Shown piece by piece: positions 23,149 through 33,341 of a stretch of DNA of 64,000 nucleotides. Position 1 is the stretch's first letter. Every line of letters starts with the position of its first letter. Made by a program: the position numbers and the translations under genes. The DNA is from Helianthus annuus (lineage: Eukaryota; Streptophyta; Magnoliopsida; Asterales; Asteraceae). The stretch is taken from positions 77,693,343 to 77,757,342 of the forward strand of contig NC_035434.2 of assembly GCF_002127325.2 (NCBI RefSeq), read 5' to 3'. The notes beneath the pieces were generated by a model that saw only the letters and a program-made list of their open reading frames with translations, did no database searches and was not told the DNA's origin.

Positions 23149-25079
23149 TAGTCGAAGGACTATGCCGGAGATCCCAAGTTTATATCATGGATCAGGAATC
23201 GGCATCTTTCAAGTGTTTGAATAGTTTGTTTGAAAGATTTTGAATAGTTTTTGAATTTTACAAGTGAAAGGACTACGCTGGAGCTTCCAGGTTGGTAAGT
23301 GCGAAGCAGGAATCGGCACTTTGATGGGTAAAATGTAGATGATTCATTCCTACAATTGGAGTTGATAGGTTATATCTACATGTGGTTATTTTTACAAGTG
23401 GTACAGGTTGCTTAATTGCAAATCAGTGAATCAAGGACATTAAGTTGTATTTGATTCACTACATTGGATAAAACTGACAAGATGATGAACCATATCCCCA
23501 TGCTTTACAAGTGGTAAACTTAAAAGTGGTAAAAACAAACTCATTTTCCGGAAAAATTATTTCGATTAAAACAAACTTAAGTGTTTTGAAATCTAAATGA
23601 GAAAATGGTTTGTTGAAAGGGGGAGTTCAGATTTTTAATGCCTAGTGAATGACGATTTGATGTGATTCGATGTCGGTTGTCAAGTTTTTGTACAGTTTGT
23701 TTTGTTTTCAAGTGGGTCAAAAGTCTAGTCGTTTTCAAATTTCCTTTGAAATGTGTTTGCATTTTAGGGGGAGTAAGAAAATTTCAGAAAATCCAAAAAC
23801 ATTAGAAAACTTGAAAAAGACAAAAACATGATAAAATTCAAAAATGAATTTCGTTGAGAAAAGAGGAAATGATAGTACATCAGTAGGCTGTCACAACATG
23901 CTAAAGAAATGTAAAGATAAAATGTGATAAACAATCTCACTGCGGGTATGCCAGTAGGTTTTCGCACATTTAGTAGATTGTGACGAGATATAAACTAAAT
24001 TTCAAACTTGCTTGTTCTGTGGGTTAACACAAACTTGGATATATAGGTAACCCCTGAAATCTTGTTTGAAAGGTCCCTTATTCTGAGATACTAGGTCTTT
24101 ATGCTCAGTGATATCTGGGGTATTATCCCGGGACTTCTGTTGTATGGAAATACTGACCTAGTCCCCAGATAATGCTTTCCGCAAAATGCTTGAAACATAG
24201 CATCGCCCTCAACAAGCTGATTAAACAATAAAATTGATAGTCGCTCCTGTTGAAATCTAAAAGATCCTCTAAAGGGGACACACCTTAAAGTCGAAGCCGT
24301 CATCTCTCTGCGTATACGGAAGTATCGACCTGAGCTCTCACGGCCCTCGCATCTAACCCCTATACAGATATCAGCTGTGGTATACTCACCTGTAAGACTG
24401 AATATTGGGATCTAGATACGGGAGTATATTCAAGTGGTGAGACACACGAATAAGTCAGTATCTAAGACATTAATATCGTATCTCAGATCAATTGAACTTT
24501 GTGTGAAAATTTAAGTGGACAAATATACTGGCAATCTAAGTGAATTGTTTAGAACTTAAAATGAAATGAAGCTTAACGGTGTTGTTGACATGTCTCATAA
24601 TCTGATATGATCCTCTTACACGAACTCACAAAAATATTGTCTATAAATATTTCTTTACTGCATTACATGTTTCTTTATTACAAAATCCAAAAAGATTTTC
24701 ACTGTGTTTTAGCATAAAGTTTCAGAAAATTCAAAAAGATTTTCGACAACTGATATTGGAAAACTGATTTTCAAAATTCCGAGTGCTAAACATGATGACA
24801 TTGTTGTGAGGGGGAGAGTGTCTAATTATCAAAATATGTTTTCCAAATCGATAAGTGGTTCATCATAAGTGAATGATCTGAGAGAGAGTGTTTGTTGATG
24901 TATTTGTGAGAAAGTTAGTATTGGTGCACTCAAGTTGTTAAATTTAGAAATCTTATTGCTGGGTTAAGTATGTACACGTATAGTCAGGTTTTGATTTTGG
25001 ATCTGAAGATAGAGTGCCAGGTTTCGATTCCTGAAGATCTCTGTTTTGAGCCAGGCTGATCGATTCTAAGAACCTGTGA
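23149..25079 (+). other. Element A 3' non-coding region, left of B1
   Basis: About 1.9 kb without a credible frame. It contains two phrases of similar form (GAAGGACTATGCCGGAG..., 23154; GAAAGGACTACGCTGGAG..., 23266), each followed by GGAATCGGCA, so an old internal duplication is likely. Segment 23760-24620 has a reverse-strand relative in remnant E (9500-10548), which shows it is a conserved part of this family. It continues after B1 at 32709-32891. Confidence 0.65.
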
Positions 25080-26325
25080 TGTGACAACTCGAGTTTCTGA
25101 TTTTCACTTTCGCACTTGATGCGTGTTGACTTTGACTGTTTAGTTGTTTGTATTGTGAATTGGAAGTTGTACGTGTTGTGTTTTAATGAAACGATTGTCA
25201 TTTGGCCTATACGTGATTACTTGCTGTGGTAGAAAATAATGTTAGGATTATTATTAAAACACTTAGTCTAGATCGGAACATGTCATACAGTTCGAAGGAT
25301 TCGAAGGACCACGAAGGATGACCTTCGATTCGAAGACCTCGAAACATATCCTTCGAGCACGAAACATATCCTTCGAGCACGAAACATATCCTTCGAGCAC
25401 GAAACATATCCTTCGATATGTTTCGGCCCAGTCTTTCCAATGGGCTTGGCCCATTACTGTGATACGTATATATAAGGATGCATGTAAACTGATGGTTATT
25501 TTCTAAGAAAAACCCTAGTTCCTTTGTGTGTGTGCGACGGCAAAGCAGACTTAGTCCCTGTTCGAAGGATTTTATTTCCGCAACCCCGATTTCCGGACGT
25601 GAATGAATTACTTGTGAGTGCATAACCTAGCATACCGAGCAAACCAAGGTGAGTTCACACAGCCAAGGCATGGGTTCCCAGGGTGGGAATGGGTTGGATG
25701 ATTACTTGTGCATACTTTGATACTGTAACGAACGATTAAACTGTTGATGCTTACGAACTACTCAACTGCCTTCGCACCCACCCTGGTCGGTAAAGACTAT
25801 GGTCGCGAACGAACTGATAAATTGCCTTCGCACACACCCTGGTCGGTAAAGACTATGGTCGCGAACTAACGAACCTAATCTTCGCACACATGCCTGGGAG
25901 GCCGCGATGGAACTGATACGATATGAAACTTAACTGAACGAACGCACTATTACCCAAACTAAACTATAAACTGTGAACTCGCTCAACTAGTTTGTTGATT
26001 ATCTGCTGCATGCCTTGCAGGACCTTAGGTACATATTGGAGCTTGCACAAGGAAGGAGCAGGTCGTTGTGGGGCTTGGATCTTGATCATCTTATTGAACA
26101 CTTTTGATATTTGACATTTATTTGCTATGAGTTTTACAATAATACGCTTCCGCTAAACAATGACAACTTACTTATGTTTTGGAAACACCTTTCATATGGA
26201 ATTGGTTTGGTTTATATTGCATTTACTTTTACTTTATACAATGTTCTGTATGATTGGTGGCTTGATCCTGGTCAGTCACGCTCCCAAGCGGTGATACTCC
26301 GCGTGTGGATTTTGGGGGTGTGACA
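25080..26325 (+). repeat. 5' LTR of B1
   Basis: The LTR starts TGTGACAACTCG and ends GGGGGTGTGACA. It contains the U3 20-bp repeats, TATA (TATATAAG, near 25467), and two copies of a 42-base module with CCCTGGTCGGTAAAGACTA near 25770-25866. The antisense frame with repeated SKDMFRA (25207-25623) is a by-product of the 20-bp repeat. Confidence 0.9.
25340..25475 (+). promoter_or_regulatory. B1 U3: 20-bp tandem repeat and TATA box
   Basis: CGAAACATATCCTTCGAGCA is repeated exactly at 25340, 25360 and 25380, with a partial fourth unit at 25400 that closes into an inverted repeat (CGAAACATA ... TATGTTTCG, 25400-25425). TATATAAG lies about 45 bases downstream. The same block is at 31718-31853 in the 3' LTR. 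Confidence 0.75.
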
Positions 26326-26328
26326 GAT

Positions 26329-26341
26329 TGGTATCAGAGCC
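26329..26341 (+). other. Primer-binding site, initiator tRNA-Met (B1)
   Basis: TGGTATCAGAGCC lies three bases after the 5' LTR. The leader from here to 26648 shows no frame. Confidence 0.9.
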
Positions 26342-26648
26342 ATTGGTTATAGAGAACTTGGTTTTAATATGGGAAAAACGTTTTTATTAAAACCAGACTA
26401 TAACCAGAACAGTGCTCTCAATGATCCACAACGACGCTTCGCTCCACGTGCAAGACTCAACTCCCTAGGTAATAAGGTTTATGTTTATTGCCTACATGCT
26501 AGAATTTGCATAGAACTTTGCTCGTAGTATGCTTACATTACTTGCTCACAACTTGACATTGCATGAGAATACTTATGTGCTTACACTCTTCTGTCATCGC
26601 ACTATTCGCGAACCTTTCTCACTTATGTTGCCTTTGATGTGAAGATCA

Positions 26649-26724
26649 ATGGCCGCACGAATTACCATGACTCAAGCCCAGCTAGAGGCTCTCGTTGCTG
26701 CGGCAGTTGCAGCCGCCCAAGCAG
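26649..26724 (+). CDS. Putative first coding exon of B1 gag
   Basis: The ATG at 26649 opens MAARITMTQAQLEALVAAAV, an alanine-rich N-terminus of the sort found in Tekay Gag. Splicing CAG|GTAGTA (26724/26725) to ACAATAG|GTCAA (26810/26811) joins it in frame to the main ORF (AQAG + QPAQQQ). The main ORF's own first ATG (26789) lies inside the proposed intron. Confidence 0.55.
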
Positions 26725-26810
26725 GTAGTACACCCTGCAGTATAGACACTAGGATCTTTAGATCCTACATTAATTCTCGTACTTAACTTTGCCCTATTCG
26801 TACACAATAG
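26725..26810 (+). other. Putative 86-base intron in B1 gag
   Basis: It has GT...AG ends and a branch-like ACTTAAC about 30 bases before the AG. The B2 counterpart is 84 bases; the two-base difference would break the frame if translated but is neutral in an intron. Alternative: translation simply starts at 26789. Confidence 0.5.
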
Positions 26811-29800
26811 GTCAACCCGCTCAGCAACAACCTGGGTGCACATTCAAGAATTTCATGGACTGTCGCCCTAGCTCGTTCAGTGGCACGGAGGGGGCAGTTG
26901 GACTCCTCCACTGGTTTGAAAAGCTCGAGTCGGTTTTTGAAATGTGTGAATGCCCTGAGGCTCGCAGGGTGAAGTTCGCCACTGGCACACTTGAAGGGAT
27001 TGCGCTCACTTGGTGGAATGCACAAGTGCAGATCTTAGGGTTGGCAGCTGCTAACGCCACACCCTGGAATGAATTCAAAGAACTGATCAAGAGAGAATAC
27101 TGCACTAGAGAAGACATTCACAAGTTGGAGGATGAGTTGTACAACTTGAAGATGGTGGGTTCAGAGATTGAAGCTTACACCAAGAGGTCGAACGAGTTGG
27201 CTGTGCTATGTCCAACCATGGTAGACCCACCATACAAGCGCATTGAGTTGTATCTCAAGGGGCTTGTACCAGAGATTCAGAGCCACGTTACCTCGGCTAA
27301 CCTCAACAACATTCAGGAGATCCAGCGTCTCGCTCATCGCATCACTGATCAGGCAGTGGATCAGAATAAACTGCCAAAGCGTGTCGGCGCTACTGCTACA
27401 GCTGTTACTTCAGTCACTCCAACAGCTGCTACTTCTGCCACACCCAGCGAGAATAAAAGAAAGTGGGACGGGGATTCCAGCAGGGGATCAGCGTCTGTTC
27501 AGTCCCAAACTCAGCAACGTCGCACCAACGATTACCAGAGTCCGAGTCAGCAGTCATCGGGCAGTCAGGGACATAGTGGTTATAAGGGAAATCACCCGTG
27601 GTGTAACAGGTGCAACAAACACCACAGTGGAAGATGTCGCAGGAGTCAATGTCAAAGATGCCACAAGATGGGCCATGAGGCCAAAGATTGTAGAAGCGCG
27701 CGACCAGTGAATCAGAACCAGCAACTTCCACCGCCAGCTCCACAGAATCAGCAGCAGCAGCCACAGCGTGGAAACCGGGGGTGTTTCCAGTGTGGGGCTG
27801 AAGGTCACTACAAACGCGATTGCCCTCAGTTGAACCAGAATCGCAATAACAACAACAACCAGGGCAACGGGAATAACAACAATCAGGGTAATGGTAACAA
27901 CAACAACGGCAATGAAGCTCGAGGTCGTGCTTTTGTGTTGGGTCGAGGAGATGCAGTGAATGATCCCAATGTGGTTATGGGTAAGTTTCTTCTCGACGAT
28001 ATTTATGTTACTGTTTTATTTGATTCGGGTGCTGATACAAGTTATATGTCACTGAAAATGGGTAAATTATTAAAACGTACACCAACACCCCTAGACACTA
28101 AACACGTCGTAGAACTAGCAAATGGTAAAAGTGTAGAAGCCACGCAGGTAGTCAAGGGTTGTAGTATTGTTCTAGCGGGTCAGACTTTCTCGATTGATCT
28201 CATACCCATAGTTTTGGGTAGTTTCGACGTCGTCATCGGTATGGATTGGTTATCCCAACATCATGCGGAGATCTTATGCAAAGAAAAAGTTATTCGTATT
28301 CCTCGCTCCAGTCAGGAACCTCTCGAAGTACAAGGTGACAAGAGTGGTGCTGTGGTTGGCATCATCTCTTACTTAAAGGCGCAGAAATGTTTACGAAAGG
28401 GACATACCGCCATTCTGGCACTTGTCACTGACGCATCAGCAAAGGAAAAGAAGCTGGAGGATATACCAGTTGTGCGTGATTTTCCTCAAGTGTTTCCTGA
28501 AGATTTACCTGGTTTACCTCCTCATCGTCAAGTTGAGTTTCAGATTGAATTAGCTCCAGGAGCAGCACCAATAGCCCGCGCACCGTATCGTTTAGCTCCA
28601 ACCGAACTGGAAGAACTGTCGAAGCAGCTGCAAGAGCTCTTGGAAAAGGGCTTTATTCGTCCAAGCTCTTCGCCTTGGGGAGCTCCAGTGTTATTTGTGA
28701 AGAAGAAAGACGGTACGTTCAGAATGTGTATAGACTACCGTGAACTCAACAAGGTGACAGTGAAGAACCGTTATCCTCTTCCGCGCATCGACGACTTATT
28801 CGACCAGTTGCAAGGGTCGTGTTACTATTCCAAGATTGATTTAAGGTCAGGGTATCATCAGCTGAGAGTCCGGGATGAGGACGCCTCCAAAACCGCTTTC
28901 AGAACTCGCTACGGTCATTACGAGTTTCTTGTCATGCCATTCGGGCTTACAAACGCACCTGCAGTCTTCATGGATCTTATGAACAGGGTGTGCAAACCCT
29001 ATCTCGACAAGTTTGTTATCGTTTTCATCGACGACATTTTGATTTACTCCAAGAGTCAGGAGGAGCACGAGCAGCACTTACGCCTTATCTTGGAACTTCT
29101 TCGAAAGGAGCAACTGTATGCAAAGTTTTCAAAATGCGACTTCTGGCTTCGTGAAGTCCACTTCTTAGGCCATGTGGTGAACAAGGATGGGATTCATGTC
29201 GATCCATCCAAGGTTGATTCGATCAGAAACTGGCCAGCACCACGTACACCAACAGAAATACGCCAATTCTTGGGTTTGGCGGGTTACTACAGGCGATTTA
29301 TTAAAGACTTCTCCAAGATCGCGCAACCACTCACTATGCTTACACAGAAAGGTGTCGTTTACAGATGGGGTAATACGCAAGAGACCGCTTTCCAGTACTT
29401 AAAGGATAGGCTTTGCAGCGCACCTATTCTTTCATTGCCAGAGGGCACGGATGACTTCGTGGTCTATTGTGACGCATCGATACAGGGGCTTGGTTGTGTA
29501 TTGATGCAACGTGATAAAGTGATAGCCTACGCTTCTCGGCAACTCAAGGTTCATGAACGGAACTACACGACGCACGATTTAGAGCTGGGAGCTGTTGTTT
29601 TCGCGCTTAAGATATGGCGACACTACCTGTACGGTACCAGGTGCACGATTTACACCGATCACAGGAGTCTCGAGCATATCCTTAAGCAAAAAGATTTGAA
29701 TATGCGTCAACGAAGATGGGTTGAACTACTGAACGACTACGAATGTGCCATCAAGTATCATCCAGGGAAGGCCAATGTTGTGGCTGATGCCCTCAGTCGG

Positions 29801-31381
29801 AAAGACACTTTACCTAAGCGCGTGCGAGCGCTACAGCTTACCATTCAGTCCAGTCTTCCTGCACAGATACGAGCTGCTCAGATAGAAGCACTAAAACCCG
29901 AAAACGTCAAGGCTGAAGCCTTGCGCGGTTCAAGGCAACAAATGGAACAAAAGGAAGACGGCGCCTACTATGTAACGGGGCGTATTTGGGTCCCACTTTA
30001 TGGCGGCTTACGCGAACTTGTGATGGATGAAGCGCACAAGTCTCGCTACTCGGTACATCCAGGGTCGGATAAGATGTACCACGATATCAGAACAACTTAC
30101 TGGTGGCCAAACATGAAAGCTCTTATCGCAACTTACGTCGGCAAGTGTTTAACTTGTGCAAGGGTTAAAATCGTGTACCAGAAACCATCAGGCCTACTTC
30201 AGCAACCAGAAATACCACAATGGAAATGGGAGCAAATTTCCATGGATTTTGTTACTGGCCTACCTAGATCCCAGCGTGGGAATGACACTATCTGGGTGGT
30301 CGTTGATCGGCTCACAAAGTCTGCTCACTTCTTGGCTATCAAAGAAAAGGATAAGTTTTCTACCCTAGCAGACATCTACATGAAAGAAGTTGTTTCGAGG
30401 CACGGAGTGCCCATCTCTATTATTTCAGATCGCGATGCACGATTCACGTCAGAACTTTGGCAAGCGATGCACAAATCTTTTGGCTCACGATTAGACATGA
30501 GCACAGCATATCATCCTCAGACGGATGGGCAGTCTGAGCGAACTATTCAAACTCTAGAAGACATGCTTCGAGCGTGTGTCATCGATTTCGGCAACGGCTG
30601 GGAAAAGCACCTCCCTTTGGTGGAGTTCTCGTATAATAACAGTTACCATACCAGCATTCAAGCCGCTCCATTCGAGGCATTGTACGGACGTAAATGCCGG
30701 TCACCTCTCTGTTGGGCAGAGGTGGGGGATAGTCAGATTACGGGTCCAGATATTGTTGTGGACGCCACAGAAAAGATAGCACAGATACGACAACGCATGG
30801 CGGCAGCACGCGACCGTCAGAAAGCCTACGCGGACAAGCGTAGAAAGCCATTGGAATTTGAGGTCGGGGACCGGGTCTTATTGAAAGTTTCACCCTGGAA
30901 GGGTGTGGTTCGTTTTGGTAAAAGAGGCAAATTGAATCCGCGGTACGTCGGACCATTCGAAATCTTGGAAAAGATTGGCAAGGTAGCCTACAGATTAAAC
31001 CTACCTCCTGAACTCGGTGCAGTTCACAATGTATTTCACGTGTCCAATCTGAAGAAATGCCTATCAGATGAGACCCTTATAGTTCCTTTTAAGGAACTCA
31101 CTATCGACGAGCGGTTGCAGTTCGTCGAGAAACCAGTTGAAATCACGGACCGGGATGTTAAGGTCCTCAAAAACAAGAGAATCCCTCTTGTTCGAGTTCG
31201 TTGGAACTCCCAGCGTGGCCCGGAGTATACATGGGAACGCGAAGACCAGATGCAAGAAAAGTATCCCCAGTTATTCGAAACCAATGCATCCACTTCTGAG
31301 GCTGAAGCTACTACTACTGAATTTCGGGACGAAATTCCAAATCAACGGGGGGATGATGTGACACCCCAGGAAAACCAGTGA
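26789..31381 (+). CDS. B1 Gag-Pol polyprotein, intact
   Basis: 1530 residues in one frame. Gag domain about 15-190. A Cys/His-rich region 272-301 (with [14 protein letters not shown]) and a classic CCHC knuckle 332-345 ([14 protein letters not shown]), then an Asn/Gln/Gly-rich linker. Aspartic protease DSGAD at 412. RT with FIDDIL at 746-751. RNase H from about 890 ([24 protein letters not shown]). Integrase zinc finger about 1090-1123. Catalytic triad D1153, D1214, E1250 with 35 residues between the last two. GPF motif, and a chromodomain-like tail (YTWEREDQM). All catalytic signatures are present. The last about 20 residues read through a duplicated polypurine/LTR-start segment. Confidence 0.95.
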   Translation: MPYSYTIGQPAQQQPGCTFKNFMDCRPSSFSGTEGAVGLLHWFEKLESVFEMCECPEARRVKFATGTLEGIALTWWNAQVQILGLAAANATPWNEFKELIKREYCTREDIHKLEDELYNLKMVGSEIEAYTKRSNELAVLCPTMVDPPYKRIELYLKGLVPEIQSHVTSANLNNIQEIQRLAHRITDQAVDQNKLPKRVGATATAVTSVTPTAATSATPSENKRKWDGDSSRGSASVQSQTQQRRTNDYQSPSQQSSGSQGHSGYKGNHPWCNRCNKHHSGRCRRSQCQRCHKMGHEAKDCRSARPVNQNQQLPPPAPQNQQQQPQRGNRGCFQCGAEGHYKRDCPQLNQNRNNNNNQGNGNNNNQGNGNNNNGNEARGRAFVLGRGDAVNDPNVVMGKFLLDDIYVTVLFDSGADTSYMSLKMGKLLKRTPTPLDTKHVVELANGKSVEATQVVKGCSIVLAGQTFSIDLIPIVLGSFDVVIGMDWLSQHHAEILCKEKVIRIPRSSQEPLEVQGDKSGAVVGIISYLKAQKCLRKGHTAILALVTDASAKEKKLEDIPVVRDFPQVFPEDLPGLPPHRQVEFQIELAPGAAPIARAPYRLAPTELEELSKQLQELLEKGFIRPSSSPWGAPVLFVKKKDGTFRMCIDYRELNKVTVKNRYPLPRIDDLFDQLQGSCYYSKIDLRSGYHQLRVRDEDASKTAFRTRYGHYEFLVMPFGLTNAPAVFMDLMNRVCKPYLDKFVIVFIDDILIYSKSQEEHEQHLRLILELLRKEQLYAKFSKCDFWLREVHFLGHVVNKDGIHVDPSKVDSIRNWPAPRTPTEIRQFLGLAGYYRRFIKDFSKIAQPLTMLTQKGVVYRWGNTQETAFQYLKDRLCSAPILSLPEGTDDFVVYCDASIQGLGCVLMQRDKVIAYASRQLKVHERNYTTHDLELGAVVFALKIWRHYLYGTRCTIYTDHRSLEHILKQKDLNMRQRRWVELLNDYECAIKYHPGKANVVADALSRKDTLPKRVRALQLTIQSSLPAQIRAAQIEALKPENVKAEALRGSRQQMEQKEDGAYYVTGRIWVPLYGGLRELVMDEAHKSRYSVHPGSDKMYHDIRTTYWWPNMKALIATYVGKCLTCARVKIVYQKPSGLLQQPEIPQWKWEQISMDFVTGLPRSQRGNDTIWVVVDRLTKSAHFLAIKEKDKFSTLADIYMKEVVSRHGVPISIISDRDARFTSELWQAMHKSFGSRLDMSTAYHPQTDGQSERTIQTLEDMLRACVIDFGNGWEKHLPLVEFSYNNSYHTSIQAAPFEALYGRKCRSPLCWAEVGDSQITGPDIVVDATEKIAQIRQRMAAARDRQKAYADKRRKPLEFEVGDRVLLKVSPWKGVVRFGKRGKLNPRYVGPFEILEKIGKVAYRLNLPPELGAVHNVFHVSNLKKCLSDETLIVPFKELTIDERLQFVEKPVEITDRDVKVLKNKRIPLVRVRWNSQRGPEYTWEREDQMQEKYPQLFETNASTSEAEATTTEFRDEIPNQRGDDVTPQENQ

Positions 31382-31466
31382 ACAACGTAACTTACCCAGC
31401 TTCCTCAGTGAGTGCGTACCAAATTTCGGGACGAAATTTCTTTTAAGTTGGGGATAATGTGACAAC
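31321..31466 (+). repeat. Duplicated pre-LTR module at the 3' end of B1
   Basis: ATTTCGGGACGAAATT occurs at 31321-31336 and 31423-31438. GGGGAT(G/A)ATGTGACA(C/A)C occurs at 31349-31365 and 31450-31466. The second set is the real polypurine tract and LTR start; the first lies about 101 bases upstream inside the ORF. B2 has the same arrangement near 51770-51910. Confidence 0.8.
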
Positions 31467-32703
31467 TCGAGTTTCTGATTTTCACTTTCGCACTTGATGC
31501 GTGTTGACTTTGACTGTTTAGTTGTTTGTATTGTGAATTGGAAGTTGTACGTGTTGTGTTTTAATGAAACGATTGTCATTTGGCCTATACGTGATTACTT
31601 GCTGTGGTAGAAAATAATGTTAGGATTATTATTAAAACACTTAGTCTAGATCGGAACATGTCATACAGTTCGAAGGATTCGAAGGACCACGAAGGATGAC
31701 CTTCGATTCGAAGACCTCGAAACATATCCTTCGAGCACGAAACATATCCTTCGAGCACGAAACATATCCTTCGAGCACGAAACATATCCTTCGATATGTT
31801 TCGGCCCAGTCTTTCCAATGGGCTTGGCCCATTACTGTGATACGTATATATAAGGATGCATGTAAACTGATGGTTATTTTCTAAGAAAAACCCTAGTTCC
31901 TTTGTGTGTGTGCGACGGCAAAGCAGACTTAGTCCCTGTTCGAAGGATTTTATTTCCGCAACCCCGATTTCCGGACGTGAATGAATTACTTGTGAGTGCA
32001 TAACCTAGCATACCGAGCAAACCAAGGTGAGTTCACACAGCCAAGGCATGGGTTCCCAGGGTGGGAATGGGTTGGATGATTACTTGTGCATACTTTGATA
32101 CTGTAACGAACGATTAAACTGTTGATGCTTACGAACTACTCAACTGCCTTCGCACCCACCCTGGTCGGTAAAGACTATGGTCGCGAACGAACTGATAAAT
32201 TGCCTTCGCACACACCCTGGTCGGTAAAGACTATGGTCGCGAACTAACGAACCTAATCTTCGCACACATGCCTGGGAGGCCGCGATGGAACTGATACGAT
32301 ATGAAACTTAACTGAACGAACGCACTATTACCCAAACTAAACTATAAACTGTGAACTCGCTCAACTAGTTTGTTGATTATCTGCTGCATGCCTTGCAGGA
32401 CCTTAGGTACATATTGGAGCTTGCACAAGGAAGGAGCAGGTCGTTGTGGGGCTTGGATCTTGATCATCTTATTGAACACTTTTGATATTTGACATTTATT
32501 TGCTATGAGTTTTACAATAATACGCTTCCGCTAAACAATGACAACTTACTTATGTTTTGGAAACACCTTTCATATGGAATTGGTTTGGTTTATATTGCAT
32601 TTACTTTTACTTTATACAATGTTCTGTATGATTGGTGGCTTGATCCTGGTCAGTCACGCTCCCAAGCGGTGATACTCCGCGTGTGGATTTTGGGGGTGTG
32701 ACA
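31458..32703 (+). repeat. 3' LTR of B1
   Basis: It lies exactly 6378 bases from the 5' copy, with no indel and no substitution noticed by eye over 1246 bases. Confidence 0.9.
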
Positions 32704-32766
32704 TGTGTAGACCAGACAACGATCCTGAAGATGTTGCTGAAGAACAAAGGAATGCCAGCAAATCGA

Positions 32767-32899
32767 GAGGGGGAGTCTGTTGGTGAAGATATAGAGAGAG
32801 AAAAGCCCAGAGACTGATCAAGATTGAAAAGATGAAGACACAGCATTGTTGTGACTCGATGAACGACTCCATCAACATCTGAGGGGGAGTCTGTTGGTG
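32767..32899 (+). repeat. Duplicated polypurine/LTR-start junction in element A
   Basis: The 19-mer GAGGGGGAGTCTGTTGGTG is present at 32767-32785 and again at 32881-32899, where its last eight bases are the start of the true 3' LTR. The spacing is 114 bases. Remnant E of the same family also has extra GGGGGAGTCTG-type tracts (plus strand 8930-8959) inside its LTR-proximal tract (8776). Confidence 0.85.
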
Positions 32900-33341
32900 C
32901 ACTACATCTGTTGACTTCGTCTTAGATCGAGTCATACATTGTATTGTATAGATTAGGGCACATTCTACGAGAAAATTGAAGATTGTATGTGTGTAATAGG
33001 GAGGTTTCGCTTATAGGGTCATATCCTAGAGGTTTCGCTTATATGGTAAGCTATAGATTTCGCTTATGTGTTCACATGAGGTTTCGCTTATGTAAACATG
33101 TCACTTGAAGCGAAACCTAAACACTATATAAACCCTTAAAGCGAAATCATTTGTAACGATCACGGATTCCATACCGAGGTGCTGCCGATGTGACGTTTGA
33201 GCTGTAATCATTGTTAAATCAATAAAACAGTAGATTAAAGTGAAGTGCAAGCTATTTCTACCTACGTTTCTTGTTATTCCGCACCTGAAACATAGGAGAA
33301 CGCCTCTGAACGGCTCATTCAGGTCAGAACTCAATCCTACA
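32892..33341 (+). repeat. 3' LTR of element A
   Basis: 450 bp, colinear with 18141-18590. It is followed by the second ACACA target copy (33342-33346), where the RNase H of element D resumes. Confidence 0.9.

Larger units (their letters stand above)
25080..32703 (+). mobile_element. Element B1: intact Tekay-type chromovirus, very recent
   Basis: LTRs 25080-26325 and 31458-32703 are 1246 bp each; I noticed no mismatch. PBS for initiator Met at 26329-26341, a 1530-codon Gag-Pol frame, and a purine tract AGTTGGGGATAA before the 3' LTR. Flanks are TGTGA (25075-25079) and TGTGT (32704-32708), a target duplication with one difference. It lies in the 3' non-coding part of A. A closely similar copy, B2, is at 49585-59105. 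Coding capacity and LTR identity suggest it could still be competent, which sequence alone cannot prove. Confidence 0.9.
18141..33341 (+). mobile_element. Element A: gag-only copia-type element, split by B1
   Basis: It has LTRs 18141-18590 and 32892-33341 (450 bp each, about a dozen differences noticed), a perfect ACACA duplication (18136-18140 and 33342-33346), a PBS at 18593 and polypurine tracts before 32892. Without B1 it is about 7.6 kb. It contains a long gag-like frame (19193-23148) followed by about 2 kb of non-coding sequence. There is no protease, integrase or RT, so it would depend on another element. It fits the described class of terminal-repeat elements with only gag (TR-GAG). 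Confidence 0.85.

Noticed and set aside
25207..25623. 138-residue antisense frame with repeated SKDMFRA in the LTR of B1 (also 31585-32001)
   Set aside because: It is an artefact of the 20-bp U3 repeat, antisense to the element, and exists only because the LTR is duplicated.
27243..27710. Overlapping frames inside the B1 and B2 gag (27243-27710, 55409-56086)
   Set aside because: They lie within the intact Gag-Pol frame on the same strand in another register, with no domain of their own.
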